From Desulfohalobiaceae bacterium (GTDB taxonomy: Bacteria; Desulfobacterota; Desulfovibrionia; Desulfovibrionales; Desulfothermaceae): a DNA stretch of 5,856 bases. A program made the translations under genes and the position numbers. Positions 1-5,698 of the stretch are shown here, piece after piece. The stretch spans positions 1-5,856 of the forward strand of contig JAIPDU010000114.1 in assembly GCA_021737525.1 (NCBI GenBank). The letters run 5' to 3'. Under the pieces are notes generated by a model. The model made no database searches. It had not been told where the DNA came from and saw only the letters and a program-made list of their open reading frames with translations. Numbering within the stretch: position 1 is the first letter of the stretch; every line of letters starts with the position of its first letter.

Positions 1-42
1 GTTCCCCGTTCTGGGTTCCCCGTTCAGGGTTCCAGGTTGTTG
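1..42. repeat. Three imperfect 14-bp tandem units
   Basis: Units at 1-14 (GTTCCCCGTTCTGG), 15-28 (GTTCCCCGTTCAGG) and 29-42 (GTTCCAGGTTGTTG) follow one another directly. The first two differ at one base; the third shares only the start and a few later bases. The array may continue to the left of the window. Simple GTTCC/GGTTC repeats of this sort occur in intergenic DNA of many bacteria. No function can be assigned. It lies 29 bp downstream of the minus-strand gene ending at 72, and I see no U-tract terminator between them. Confidence 0.6.
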
Positions 43-71
43 AAGAGGATCAGAGCTCAACGCGCGAAGGG

Positions 72-383
72 CTACAAGGTTTTCAGCTTGGGCGGCTCGC
101 TGGTCTCCTCATCCCAGGGGCCCAGCTCGTACACACGCACCTTGCGGCTTCTGGGGAACTCCTTCCTGAGCATTTTCTTGAGCGTCTTTTTGACCTTGTC
201 CCCGGGCACAGTCAAGCGGTCCTGGTAAAATCCGTTCTCCAGGAAAAGGAAGCTGTCCTCGTCCTGTTTGCGGATGATGACGCTTCGGTTGCGCTTGTAG
301 GTCCGAAGATCCAGGGCGTGGCCGCTGGGGAGTTTGTCCAGCTTGGCCAGCACAGCCGGGATGAGGGCGGATACGTCGAGCAT
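72..383 (-). CDS. Small basic protein of unknown function (103 aa)
   Basis: This encodes a 103-residue protein that I cannot assign to a named family. It has no cysteine, no signal peptide and no membrane segment. The sequence alternates charged and hydrophobic stretches and is very rich in Lys and Arg. A basic patch around residues 64-83 (KVKKTLKKMLRKEFPRSRKV) might contact nucleic acid or another polyanion, but that is speculation. The ATG at 383 is preceded by GGAG three bases upstream, which supports this start. The stop is TAG. The gene is divergent from tpx across 152 bp and appears monocistronic within the window. Its GC content and codon use look like those of its neighbours, so it reads as a genuine resident gene. 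Competing overlapping frames on both strands give low-complexity Arg/Pro/Ser-rich translations and are less convincing. Confidence 0.75.
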   Translation of the reverse strand: MLDVSALIPAVLAKLDKLPSGHALDLRTYKRNRSVIIRKQDEDSFLFLENGFYQDRLTVPGDKVKKTLKKMLRKEFPRSRKVRVYELGPWDEETSEPPKLKTL

Positions 384-433
384 CGTCTCCAGTGTCCGGT
401 GGAGTGGTTGTCAAATTCGAGTCGCAACCTGGA

Positions 434-461
434 CTTAAATGGTGGACAGATTTTCTCTCAA
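434..461 (-). promoter_or_regulatory. Candidate sigma-70-type promoter for the 103-aa gene
   Basis: On the minus strand, TTGAGA (456-461; five of six matches to the -35 consensus) is followed after 16 bp by TTTAAG (434-439; four of six matches to -10). Transcription would begin near 427, giving a leader of about 44 bases before the ATG at 383. It overlaps the candidate tpx promoter on the other strand. This is eye-matched only. Confidence 0.3.
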
Positions 462-472
462 GGGGTTAGCAT
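443..472 (+). promoter_or_regulatory. Candidate sigma-70-type promoter for tpx
   Basis: TGGACA (443-448; five of six matches to -35) is followed after 18 bp by TAGCAT (467-472; four of six matches to -10). Initiation near 480 would give a leader of about 55 bases before the tpx ATG. I see no clear OxyR, PerR or Fur operator around it. The match is modest. Confidence 0.3.
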
Positions 473-535
473 GTACTCGAGGATTGGAATAGGGCGGCGA
501 TCTTACGGCCGCGAGCAAAACCCAAGGAGACGGTC

Positions 536-1049
<514 letters not shown>

Positions 1050-1051
<2 letters not shown>

Positions 1052-1094
1052 GGCTCTTCCGCCCTGCAACGGCACATACCGGATATCTCCCGGT
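1050..1094. terminator. Two short hairpins in the convergent gap, possible bidirectional stop
   Basis: AGGGC (1050-1054) pairs with GCCCT (1061-1065) across a six-base loop, and ACCGG (1078-1082) pairs with CCGGT (1090-1094) across seven bases. They fill the 50-bp gap between the tpx stop and the kinase stop. Neither is followed by a T-tract on either strand, so a classical Rho-independent terminator is not shown. Position between converging genes is the main argument. Confidence 0.25.
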
Positions 1095-1101
1095 GCGGCG
1101 G

Positions 1102-2994
1102 TCAGTTCTTCGACCGGAGCTCGATTGCGGTGCGGAATCCCACGTTTGAGAATCCCTCCCATGATCGCCGCTTGAGATAGGATTCCCGCTGATCGAGGTC
1201 GCCGACCCCGCCGTGGATATGGAGCTCGATCCGCTCCTCGCCGGTGACGGCCATGGTCCACTCGTTCACGTTCCCGCCCAGCCCGTGGATGCCCAAGGCG
1301 TTGGCCCTTGTGGCTGAAACGTTGCGTATGGCGTTGCCCCCGTCCGTCTCCCTCCCAGGGACTTCCTGCCCCCCCATGTGCTCGTCCATCATCATGCCGT
1401 GCCGGCTTTCGGGACTCTGTCTCTCCTGAAGTCCCTGCCCGGCGGAGCCGGCCTGGAGCGCTCGCCACCACTGGGCCATGGTGGGGATGGACCGGCCGTG
1501 GAACTTGGCGTAGGCCATGGCCCCGAGGGCGGTCACCCGCACCACGGGCTTGGACACCGCTTCCGAGGCGAGCTTGAATTTCCCGTCTCGATACCTGATG
1601 GGCTCATACCCCTCGCGGACCTCCCCGAGATAGAGCCAGACCCGGCCGTTGCGCCACACAGCGTTGTCGCGGACGACCAAGTCGGAAATATTGCGCAGGA
1701 ATTCGACATAGAGGTGATTGGTGACCTTGGTTTCATCCAGATAGAAGTCGGGCACGGTCACGGTCAGCTCGGCTGTTTGCTCCTCTGGTGACTGCTGGTC
1801 GTTTTGGGGTATGCGGGCCTCTCCACCGGGCACAAGGCGCAGGGCCATCCCGTCGCTGCCGCGGATGGTTTTGGGAGGGGACCCCTCCTCTTCCAGCCGG
1901 GGAAGACGGGTCGGCTCCCTGGAGGAAAAGTCGAATTCAAATGCCCGGGACGGGACCATGCCTTCCCTTGCCTCTTGAGACGTTTGAGGCCCGCTGCTGG
2001 AATCCATGGTGTAGAGGTGGGTTCCGAAGATCCCGGCCAGAAGAAGGACTGCGGCACCACCGACTGCGGCGGTAAGGATGAGGCGGCTCTTGTAGCGCTT
2101 GAAAGCGGAGGCTTTTTCCAGGTAGTTCGCCTCTTCGAGGATCCGGGTCAGCTCCGTGCGGAGGTCTTTGACCGAGGGGGTCCGCTGACTGCGATCCTTG
2201 GCGGTGGCGTTTCGCACAACCCTGTCCAGATCGCGGAACATTGGGGTCGTGGGCGGGCTCAAATGAACTGTTTCGAAGGGCTTGTTCCGTTCCGGGGTCA
2301 TCCTGCCCTCGATTGCCTCGTAAAGGATCTTGCCCAGGGCATAGACATCGGTGCGGCCGTCAGTCGTGGCCAGGTCCAGGAACTGTTCCTCGGGCATGTA
2401 CGGGGGAGTCCCCATCATGTGGAAGCTGCGGGTGATGTTTTCCAGATTGTGGCCTCCGGCGAGCCCGAAGTCCGCGATTTTGGGTATCTCGCCGTCTATG
2501 AGGACGTTCTCCGGCTTCATGTCCCTGTGCACAACGCCCTGATGGTGGACCGCCTCCAGGCCGTGCAGAACGGGGAAGAAGGAGTGCCTGAGCCATTCGG
2601 CGAGTGCCCGCTCCTCCTGCTGGAATCCCTCCTCTGGCATGCCCCTGCGCAAGGTGGGGCCGGGGACGTATTCCATGACGATGTAGTCCAGGGAGACGCC
2701 GTCCACCTCGACCTGCCCCAGATCGTAGACCTGCAGCACATTGGGATGCCTTATCCGGGCCATAACCCGCACCTCGCGCCGGAACCTCTGCAGCTCGGAC
2801 TCGTATTCCTCGTCCCTGCCCTCCAGGCTCCTGAGGAACTCTCGGGACATGACCTTCAAGGCCACATGTCGGTCCAGGTTGATCTGCCTGGCCAGATAGA
2901 CCTCGCCCTTTCCGCCCTCGGCCAGGAAGCTGAGGATTTCCCACTTCTCGTGGAGGATTTGGCCTTCGGAGAGAATATGTTCTGAAGAGGTCAT
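1102..2994 (-). CDS. Membrane Ser/Thr protein kinase with C-terminal FGE-sulfatase-fold domain
   Basis: This 630-residue protein has three parts. Residues about 20-290 form a Hanks-type kinase: the nucleotide loop AEGGKGEV (25-32, with Ala in place of the first Gly), ATP lysine K47 in VALKV, HRDMKPEN (156-163), DFG (175-177), MPE (200-202) in place of APE, and the helix-F Asp D216 in RTDVYALG. The catalytic residues are present, so activity is expected. Residues about 304-328 form one transmembrane helix preceded by a basic KRYKSR stretch, placing the kinase in the cytoplasm. Residues about 382-625 match the FGE-sulfatase fold, with FYLDETKVTN, GGNVNEW (573-579) and a closing NVGFRTA. No cysteine occurs anywhere in the protein, so this domain is not a formylglycine oxidase. 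Residues 532-542 are rich in Met and His. The ATG at 2994 lacks a clear ribosome binding site, but the kinase domain begins at the usual distance from it. It probably senses a periplasmic signal; its substrates are unknown. Confidence 0.93.
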   Translation of the reverse strand: MTSSEHILSEGQILHEKWEILSFLAEGGKGEVYLARQINLDRHVALKVMSREFLRSLEGRDEEYESELQRFRREVRVMARIRHPNVLQVYDLGQVEVDGVSLDYIVMEYVPGPTLRRGMPEEGFQQEERALAEWLRHSFFPVLHGLEAVHHQGVVHRDMKPENVLIDGEIPKIADFGLAGGHNLENITRSFHMMGTPPYMPEEQFLDLATTDGRTDVYALGKILYEAIEGRMTPERNKPFETVHLSPPTTPMFRDLDRVVRNATAKDRSQRTPSVKDLRTELTRILEEANYLEKASAFKRYKSRLILTAAVGGAAVLLLAGIFGTHLYTMDSSSGPQTSQEAREGMVPSRAFEFDFSSREPTRLPRLEEEGSPPKTIRGSDGMALRLVPGGEARIPQNDQQSPEEQTAELTVTVPDFYLDETKVTNHLYVEFLRNISDLVVRDNAVWRNGRVWLYLGEVREGYEPIRYRDGKFKLASEAVSKPVVRVTALGAMAYAKFHGRSIPTMAQWWRALQAGSAGQGLQERQSPESRHGMMMDEHMGGQEVPGRETDGGNAIRNVSATRANALGIHGLGGNVNEWTMAVTGEERIELHIHGGVGDLDQRESYLKRRSWEGFSNVGFRTAIELRSKN

Positions 2995-3058
2995 AGTGAG
3001 TTTTTGCCGGGGAAAAGTTTGTCCAGACCCTTGCTGTGTTGCGCGGCTGTCGTTTTAC

Positions 3059-3089
3059 GGTCCATCTTGCCGGATTGTAAAGATGGTCC
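3059..3089. promoter_or_regulatory. Long inverted repeat upstream of the kinase gene
   Basis: GGTCCATCTT (3059-3068) and AAGATGGTCC (3080-3089) are inverted copies matching at nine of ten positions, with an uninterrupted seven-pair core (CCATCTT/AAGATGG) around an 11-base centre. The site lies 65 bases ahead of the kinase ATG. If the promoter candidate at 3104-3131 is right, it falls in the transcribed leader, so it could be a repressor operator or an RNA hairpin. On the minus strand the centre also contains TACAAT, a good -10 match, but with no convincing -35 partner. Confidence 0.45.
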
Positions 3090-3103
3090 GCTGCGAAGGG
3101 GAG

Positions 3104-3131
3104 ATTATGAGGAAAAGGCCAGTGGCGGCAA
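3104..3131 (-). promoter_or_regulatory. Candidate promoter for the kinase gene
   Basis: On the minus strand TTGCCG (3126-3131; four of six) is followed after 16 bp by CATAAT (3104-3109; five of six). Initiation near 3097 would give a leader of about 100 bases containing the inverted repeat at 3059-3089. The -35 is weak and the call rests on eye matching. Confidence 0.25.
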
Positions 3132-3200
3132 TCTCTGCGACCCGAAGCGCAATACCGGAACATGCGGCCCCGGTCCGGCAGGCGAACGCTCAAGGGGGTC

Positions 3201-3227
3201 GGGCCGGGCCGCGGGACGGCCCGGTCC
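3201..3227 (-). terminator. GC-rich hairpin just after the iscS-like gene
   Basis: CCGGGCCG (3204-3211) and CGGCCCGG (3217-3224) form a perfect eight-pair stem around a five-base loop. Further pairing reaches 3201-3227 with one imperfect position. It starts 10 bp past the stop codon of the iscS-like gene, where a terminator is expected. There is no U-tract after the stem on the minus strand, so it may instead stabilise the 3' end of the iscU-iscS mRNA or block RNA polymerase together with a factor. Confidence 0.4.
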
Positions 3228-3236
3228 GGGGAGGCG

Positions 3237-4424
3237 CTATCCCTGTGCCGTAGCCTGGTTTGCCTTTTTGTACAGAGGGGACATGGCGCGCAGGGTGTCG
3301 ACGATGTTCTTCAGGGCCCCGAGGAAACGATAGACATCCTCCTCCGTGTTCTCCATGCCGAAGGAAATGACCAGGGTGCCCTGGGCGTCGGCATGGCTGA
3401 GCCCCAGGGAGAGCAGGACATGCGACGCCCTAAGGGACCCGGTCGCACAGGCGGACTTTGTGGCAACCGCGATGTCCTCCTCGCTGAGCATGAGCATGAC
3501 GCTCTCGCCCTCGATGTACTTGAGGGAGATGTTCACCAGATAGGGCAGGCTGTGATCCAGATTGGTATTGATGATATACTCGTCGATGTAGTTGGGCAGC
3601 TCCTCGAGCAAAAGGCTTTTCAGGCGGGAGAGATGCTCCTGTCTGGTGTCCATGTTGCGCAGGGCGAGCTCCGCAGCCTTCCCATGGCCGATGATGCCGA
3701 TCAGATTCTCCGCTCCGGCGCGTTTGCTGTTTTCCTGGGTCCCGCCGTCGAGCATGGGGAAGAGACGAGTACCCCGGCGGATATAGAGCCCGCCCACTCC
3801 AGTGGGCCCGTACATGGTGTTGGAGGCGAAGCTCAAAAGATCGGCCTGCAGCTCCTGGACGTCCAGGGGCACGATGCCCACGGAATCCACCGCGTCCGTG
3901 TGGAACAGGATGTGGTTGTCCTTGACGACTTTGCCGATTTCCTCAATGGGCTGAATGGTGCCTGTCTCGTTGTTGCTGTGCATGATGGAGACGAGGATGG
4001 TCTCGTTCGTGATCGCCTTCTCCACCTCCTTGGGATCGACGCGGCCTCCCTGGTCAACTGGAAGGGAGGTGATCTTGAATCCGTGGGAGGAGAGCCGTTT
4101 CAGACTGCGGTGGACGGCATTGTGCTCGATGTTCGAGGCAATGATGTGCTTGCCCTTTTCCCTGTTGGCGAAAGCCACTCCCTTCAGGGCATGATTGACG
4201 GATTCCGTGCCGTTGGAGGTGAAGACGATCTCCTTGGCGTCCTGGGCTCCCAGAAGCTGAGCGGTCTTCTGCCTGGCGTCCTCGAGCAGCTCCGCAGCTT
4301 GCTCTCCCGCCTGATGCTGGCTGGAAGGATTGTGGTAATCGCTCTGGATCGCCTGGATCATGGCGTCCTTGACTTCCGGGAGCAGGGGATTGGCGGATAT
4401 ATGGTCCAAGTTGAGGAATGTCAT
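3237..4424 (-). CDS. iscS: Atypical IscS/NifS-family protein lacking the PLP lysine
   Basis: Ordinary IscS/NifS enzymes use pyridoxal phosphate to take sulfur from cysteine and pass it to IscU for Fe-S cluster assembly. This 395-residue protein has the whole fold: NPSSQH (32-37), TSNGTES (69-75), cofactor-stacking H101 in EHNAV, NNETG (151-155), the PLP-ring Asp D177, and loop cysteine C326 in SACATGS. Other key positions are changed. The SGHK motif reads ASNT (200-203), so the Schiff-base Lys is Thr and the preceding His is Asn. The pocket Gln is D180 and the substrate-carboxylate Arg is V352. Classical desulfurase activity is therefore unlikely. From memory, IscS of Archaeoglobus fulgidus also lacks this lysine and ends in a similar SMSPLY segment. 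The gene follows iscU by 20 bp in the same operon, and GGAAGGAAAG precedes the ATG at 4424. C326 may act as a cluster ligand. Confidence 0.92.
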   Translation of the reverse strand: MTFLNLDHISANPLLPEVKDAMIQAIQSDYHNPSSQHQAGEQAAELLEDARQKTAQLLGAQDAKEIVFTSNGTESVNHALKGVAFANREKGKHIIASNIEHNAVHRSLKRLSSHGFKITSLPVDQGGRVDPKEVEKAITNETILVSIMHSNNETGTIQPIEEIGKVVKDNHILFHTDAVDSVGIVPLDVQELQADLLSFASNTMYGPTGVGGLYIRRGTRLFPMLDGGTQENSKRAGAENLIGIIGHGKAAELALRNMDTRQEHLSRLKSLLLEELPNYIDEYIINTNLDHSLPYLVNISLKYIEGESVMLMLSEEDIAVATKSACATGSLRASHVLLSLGLSHADAQGTLVISFGMENTEEDVYRFLGALKNIVDTLRAMSPLYKKANQATAQG

Positions 4425-4444
4425 GGTCTTTCCTTCCTTTTTTC

Positions 4445-4966
4445 TTAATGTTCCTCACCAAGATCGCTTTGGCAGGCCTTGCAGAACGTGGGGAAATCGT
4501 CGCCCAGCTCAACGTCGCAGTAGGGGCAGTAGCACCTCTCCCCCTCGCTGTGCTCGTGGCTTTCCTTGCGCTGGGGTTCCGGCTCCTTCAGACTCACGCC
4601 GTCCCTGCGGCTCTCGTAGTCCTGTATTGCCTGGTGGAGGGCGTCGGCGCCGAGGTTGGAGCAGTGCATCTTGTTCTTGGGAAGGCCTTCCAGGGCGTCG
4701 GCGATATCCTGGTTGGAGAGCTTCTTGGCCTCTTCCAGGCTTTTGCCCTTGGCCATTTCCGTGAGCATACTGGATACGGCAATGGCTGATCCGCACCCGA
4801 AGGTCTGGAACTTGATGTCATCGATTTTGTCGTCTTTCACTTTGAGGTAGATGTGCATCATGTCCCCGCACAAGGGATTGCCCACCTCGCCGACACCGTC
4901 GGGATTGTCCATTTCCCCCACATTGCGAGGGTTCTTGAAATGGTCCATGACTACTTGGTTATACAT
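4445..4966 (-). CDS. iscU: IscU/NifU-type Fe-S scaffold with C-terminal zinc-ribbon-like tail
   Basis: IscU is the scaffold on which Fe-S clusters are built in complex with IscS before transfer to apoproteins. Residues 1-122 of this 173-residue protein are a canonical scaffold domain: MDHFKNPRNVG at the start, then C33 and D35 in NPLCGD, C58 in TFGCGSA, and H101-C102 in KMHCSNLGADAL. All cluster-binding residues are present. Residues 123-144 are a charged linker with His and Glu. Residues 145-165 carry five cysteines (C145, C147, C150, C162, C165), with two CxxC pairs that suggest a small zinc ribbon. This tail is absent from ordinary IscU and differs from the central [2Fe-2S] domain of full-length NifU. 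The start at 4966 is chosen because GGAGGAA lies six bases upstream and the family sequence begins here. The frame stays open upstream to 5098, but that part is GGDEF relic. This is the first gene of the operon with the iscS-like gene. Confidence 0.95.
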   Translation of the reverse strand: MYNQVVMDHFKNPRNVGEMDNPDGVGEVGNPLCGDMMHIYLKVKDDKIDDIKFQTFGCGSAIAVSSMLTEMAKGKSLEEAKKLSNQDIADALEGLPKNKMHCSNLGADALHQAIQDYESRRDGVSLKEPEPQRKESHEHSEGERCYCPYCDVELGDDFPTFCKACQSDLGEEH

Positions 4967-5049
4967 AGGGTTCCTCCAAAGTTTCGGGTTTTTTGTGGCC
5001 AAAAGCGCGGGTGGTGATCCTGTCCCTTGCGGCCTTTCCGGATCCGGCT

Positions 5050-5081
5050 CTCTCCGGGAGGTTTTGCCCATTGCCGGAGAG
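5050..5081. other. Eight-pair inverted repeat in the iscU leader
   Basis: CTCTCCGG (5050-5057) and CCGGAGAG (5074-5081) are perfect inverted copies around a 16-base loop, 84 bases upstream of the iscU ATG. No T-tract follows on the minus strand, so it is not an evident terminator or attenuator. It lies inside the GGDEF relic and could be a chance remnant of coding sequence. Confidence 0.35.
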
Positions 5082-5113
5082 GAGTGCCACTGGAGCAAGG
5101 CTGCTGTCCCGGT

Positions 5114-5175
5114 AGCACAAATGGTGCTCGCAAAGAAGAGGATGCCCGAGTACTCATAGGATCATCTATTATGAT
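5114..5175 (-). promoter_or_regulatory. Two dyads and an AT-rich patch, candidate isc promoter/operator region
   Basis: AGCAC-AAATG-GTGCT (5114-5128) and ATCAT-CTATT-ATGAT (5161-5175) are perfect five-pair dyads, each with a five-base centre. The second lies in an AT-rich patch within GC-rich surroundings, and on the minus strand it contains CATAAT (5168-5173), five of six matches to a -10. No good -35 is found at 16-18 bp; TTGTCT lies 20 bp away. Initiation there would give an iscU leader of about 190 bases. No recognisable IscR type 1 site was seen. The region overlaps the relic, so the dyads may be fortuitous. Confidence 0.25.
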
Positions 5176-5623
5176 AGGCCATCTGGTTCTTGGAGACAAC
5201 CCGCCGGGGATCCACAGTCCGGATGCTATCCCGGGAAGGATTACTTTAGGGCAGGAGAACAGCAAAAGTGTTGATCCCAATAAGGACGAGGATGTCCCTG
5301 GAGCGAAAGCAGTGTTTGAGGATTCCGGCGGCAACTGCAAAGAGTCCCTTCCCGCTGTCCACAATCCTGTGCGTGAAGTCCAGGGTGACCAGGGCGTTCG
5401 GAACCTGCTGCAGAACGGATTCCATATAATGGCGGCGCGTTGTGTTTTCTTCGGCCTGTCTCCGGCATTCGTCGCGTTCCCTTTCCAGTTCCTCGATCCG
5501 CTGCATCAATTCTTGCCTGGTTGCCTTCTGACTTGCAGCGGATCCTTTTCTTTGCATTGTTTTCCGATTTGGGTATGGTTTGTTCATACAAGTACATGCC
5601 TTATGCTGTTTCGCGGCCCGGAG

Positions 5624-5651
5624 AAAAAAGCCCCGTCCCCGGGTTCTTTTT
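5624..5651 (-). terminator. Rho-independent terminator, probably bidirectional
   Basis: Read on the minus strand, the order is AAAAAG, AA, CCCG, loop GGGA, CGGG, G, CTTTTTT. The GC core of four pairs (CCCG/CGGG) is flanked by an A-tract and a T-tract that can also pair, the usual shape of a bidirectional intrinsic terminator. It starts 48 bp after the stop codon of the gene at the right edge. It separates that gene from the GGDEF relic, so the relic must have begun at 5587 or 5557 and not further upstream. Confidence 0.7.
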
Positions 5652-5698
5652 GTGGGATTGTTGTCCCCCTGCGTTATTCCCGGCCTGTCTTGCTTCAT

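Larger units (their letters stand above)
5036..5587 (-). pseudogene. Decaying GGDEF (diguanylate cyclase-type) gene
   Basis: GGDEF proteins make the second messenger cyclic di-GMP. Translation from the ATG at 5587 gives a basic N-terminus, a coiled-coil-like segment (residues about 17-47, rich in Glu, Arg and Gln) and then degenerate GGDEF features. RRHYMESVLQQ resembles the segment after the family's LTGLpNR. ALVTLDFTH resembles the LDxDxFK strand. LFAVAAGILKHCFRSRDIL and FAVLLP flank the signature site, where GGDEF is replaced by GINTF (residues 104-108). A TAA stops the frame at 5246-5248 and a TGA at 5162-5164. Resemblance continues past both in the same frame: IRTVDPRRVV (about 5195-5224) and ALLQWHSSPAMGKTSRREPD (5042-5101) look like the AERIR and ADxALYxAKxxGR parts of the family. 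Internal pieces also appear deleted. It cannot make a working cyclase. The ATG at 5557 is an alternative start. A PAS reading of the MESVLQQVPNALVTLD stretch was considered. The call is by eye. Confidence 0.6.

Noticed and set aside
1..42. CRISPR array
   Set aside because: The units are 14 bp and directly abutting, with no spacers, and there is no cas gene.
1104..1300. FGE-fold C-terminus as the variable region of a diversity-generating retroelement
   Set aside because: Such elements can target this fold, but the window has no reverse transcriptase and no second near-identical template copy of the region.
1104..1851. FGE-fold domain as a sulfatase-maturing formylglycine generator
   Set aside because: The catalytic cysteine pair is missing, and there is no cysteine in the whole protein.
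1804..2985. Plus-strand ORF of 393 codons
   Set aside because: It lies wholly antisense to the kinase domain, whose motifs are unmistakable. Its translation shows no family features. Long antisense frames are common opposite GC-rich coding DNA.
3162..4448. Plus-strand ORF of 428 codons
   Set aside because: It is antisense to the iscS-like gene over its full length, is rich in Gly, Asp, Val and Leu as expected of a complementary frame, and has no recognisable motif.
4967..5098. N-terminal extension of IscU from an alternative TTG start at 5098
   Set aside because: IscU proteins begin at the MYNQVVMDHF position, and a strong GGAGGAA ribosome site precedes that ATG. The extension matches GGDEF relic in composition and content.
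4967..5245. Riboswitch or other structured RNA in the iscU leader
   Set aside because: Hairpins exist, but I recognise no riboswitch consensus, and the sequence is better explained as remains of a coding region.
5588..5698. Start of the GGDEF relic at 5698
   Set aside because: This stretch contains the intrinsic terminator at 5624-5651 and reads as non-coding. Later starts at 5587 or 5557 fit better.
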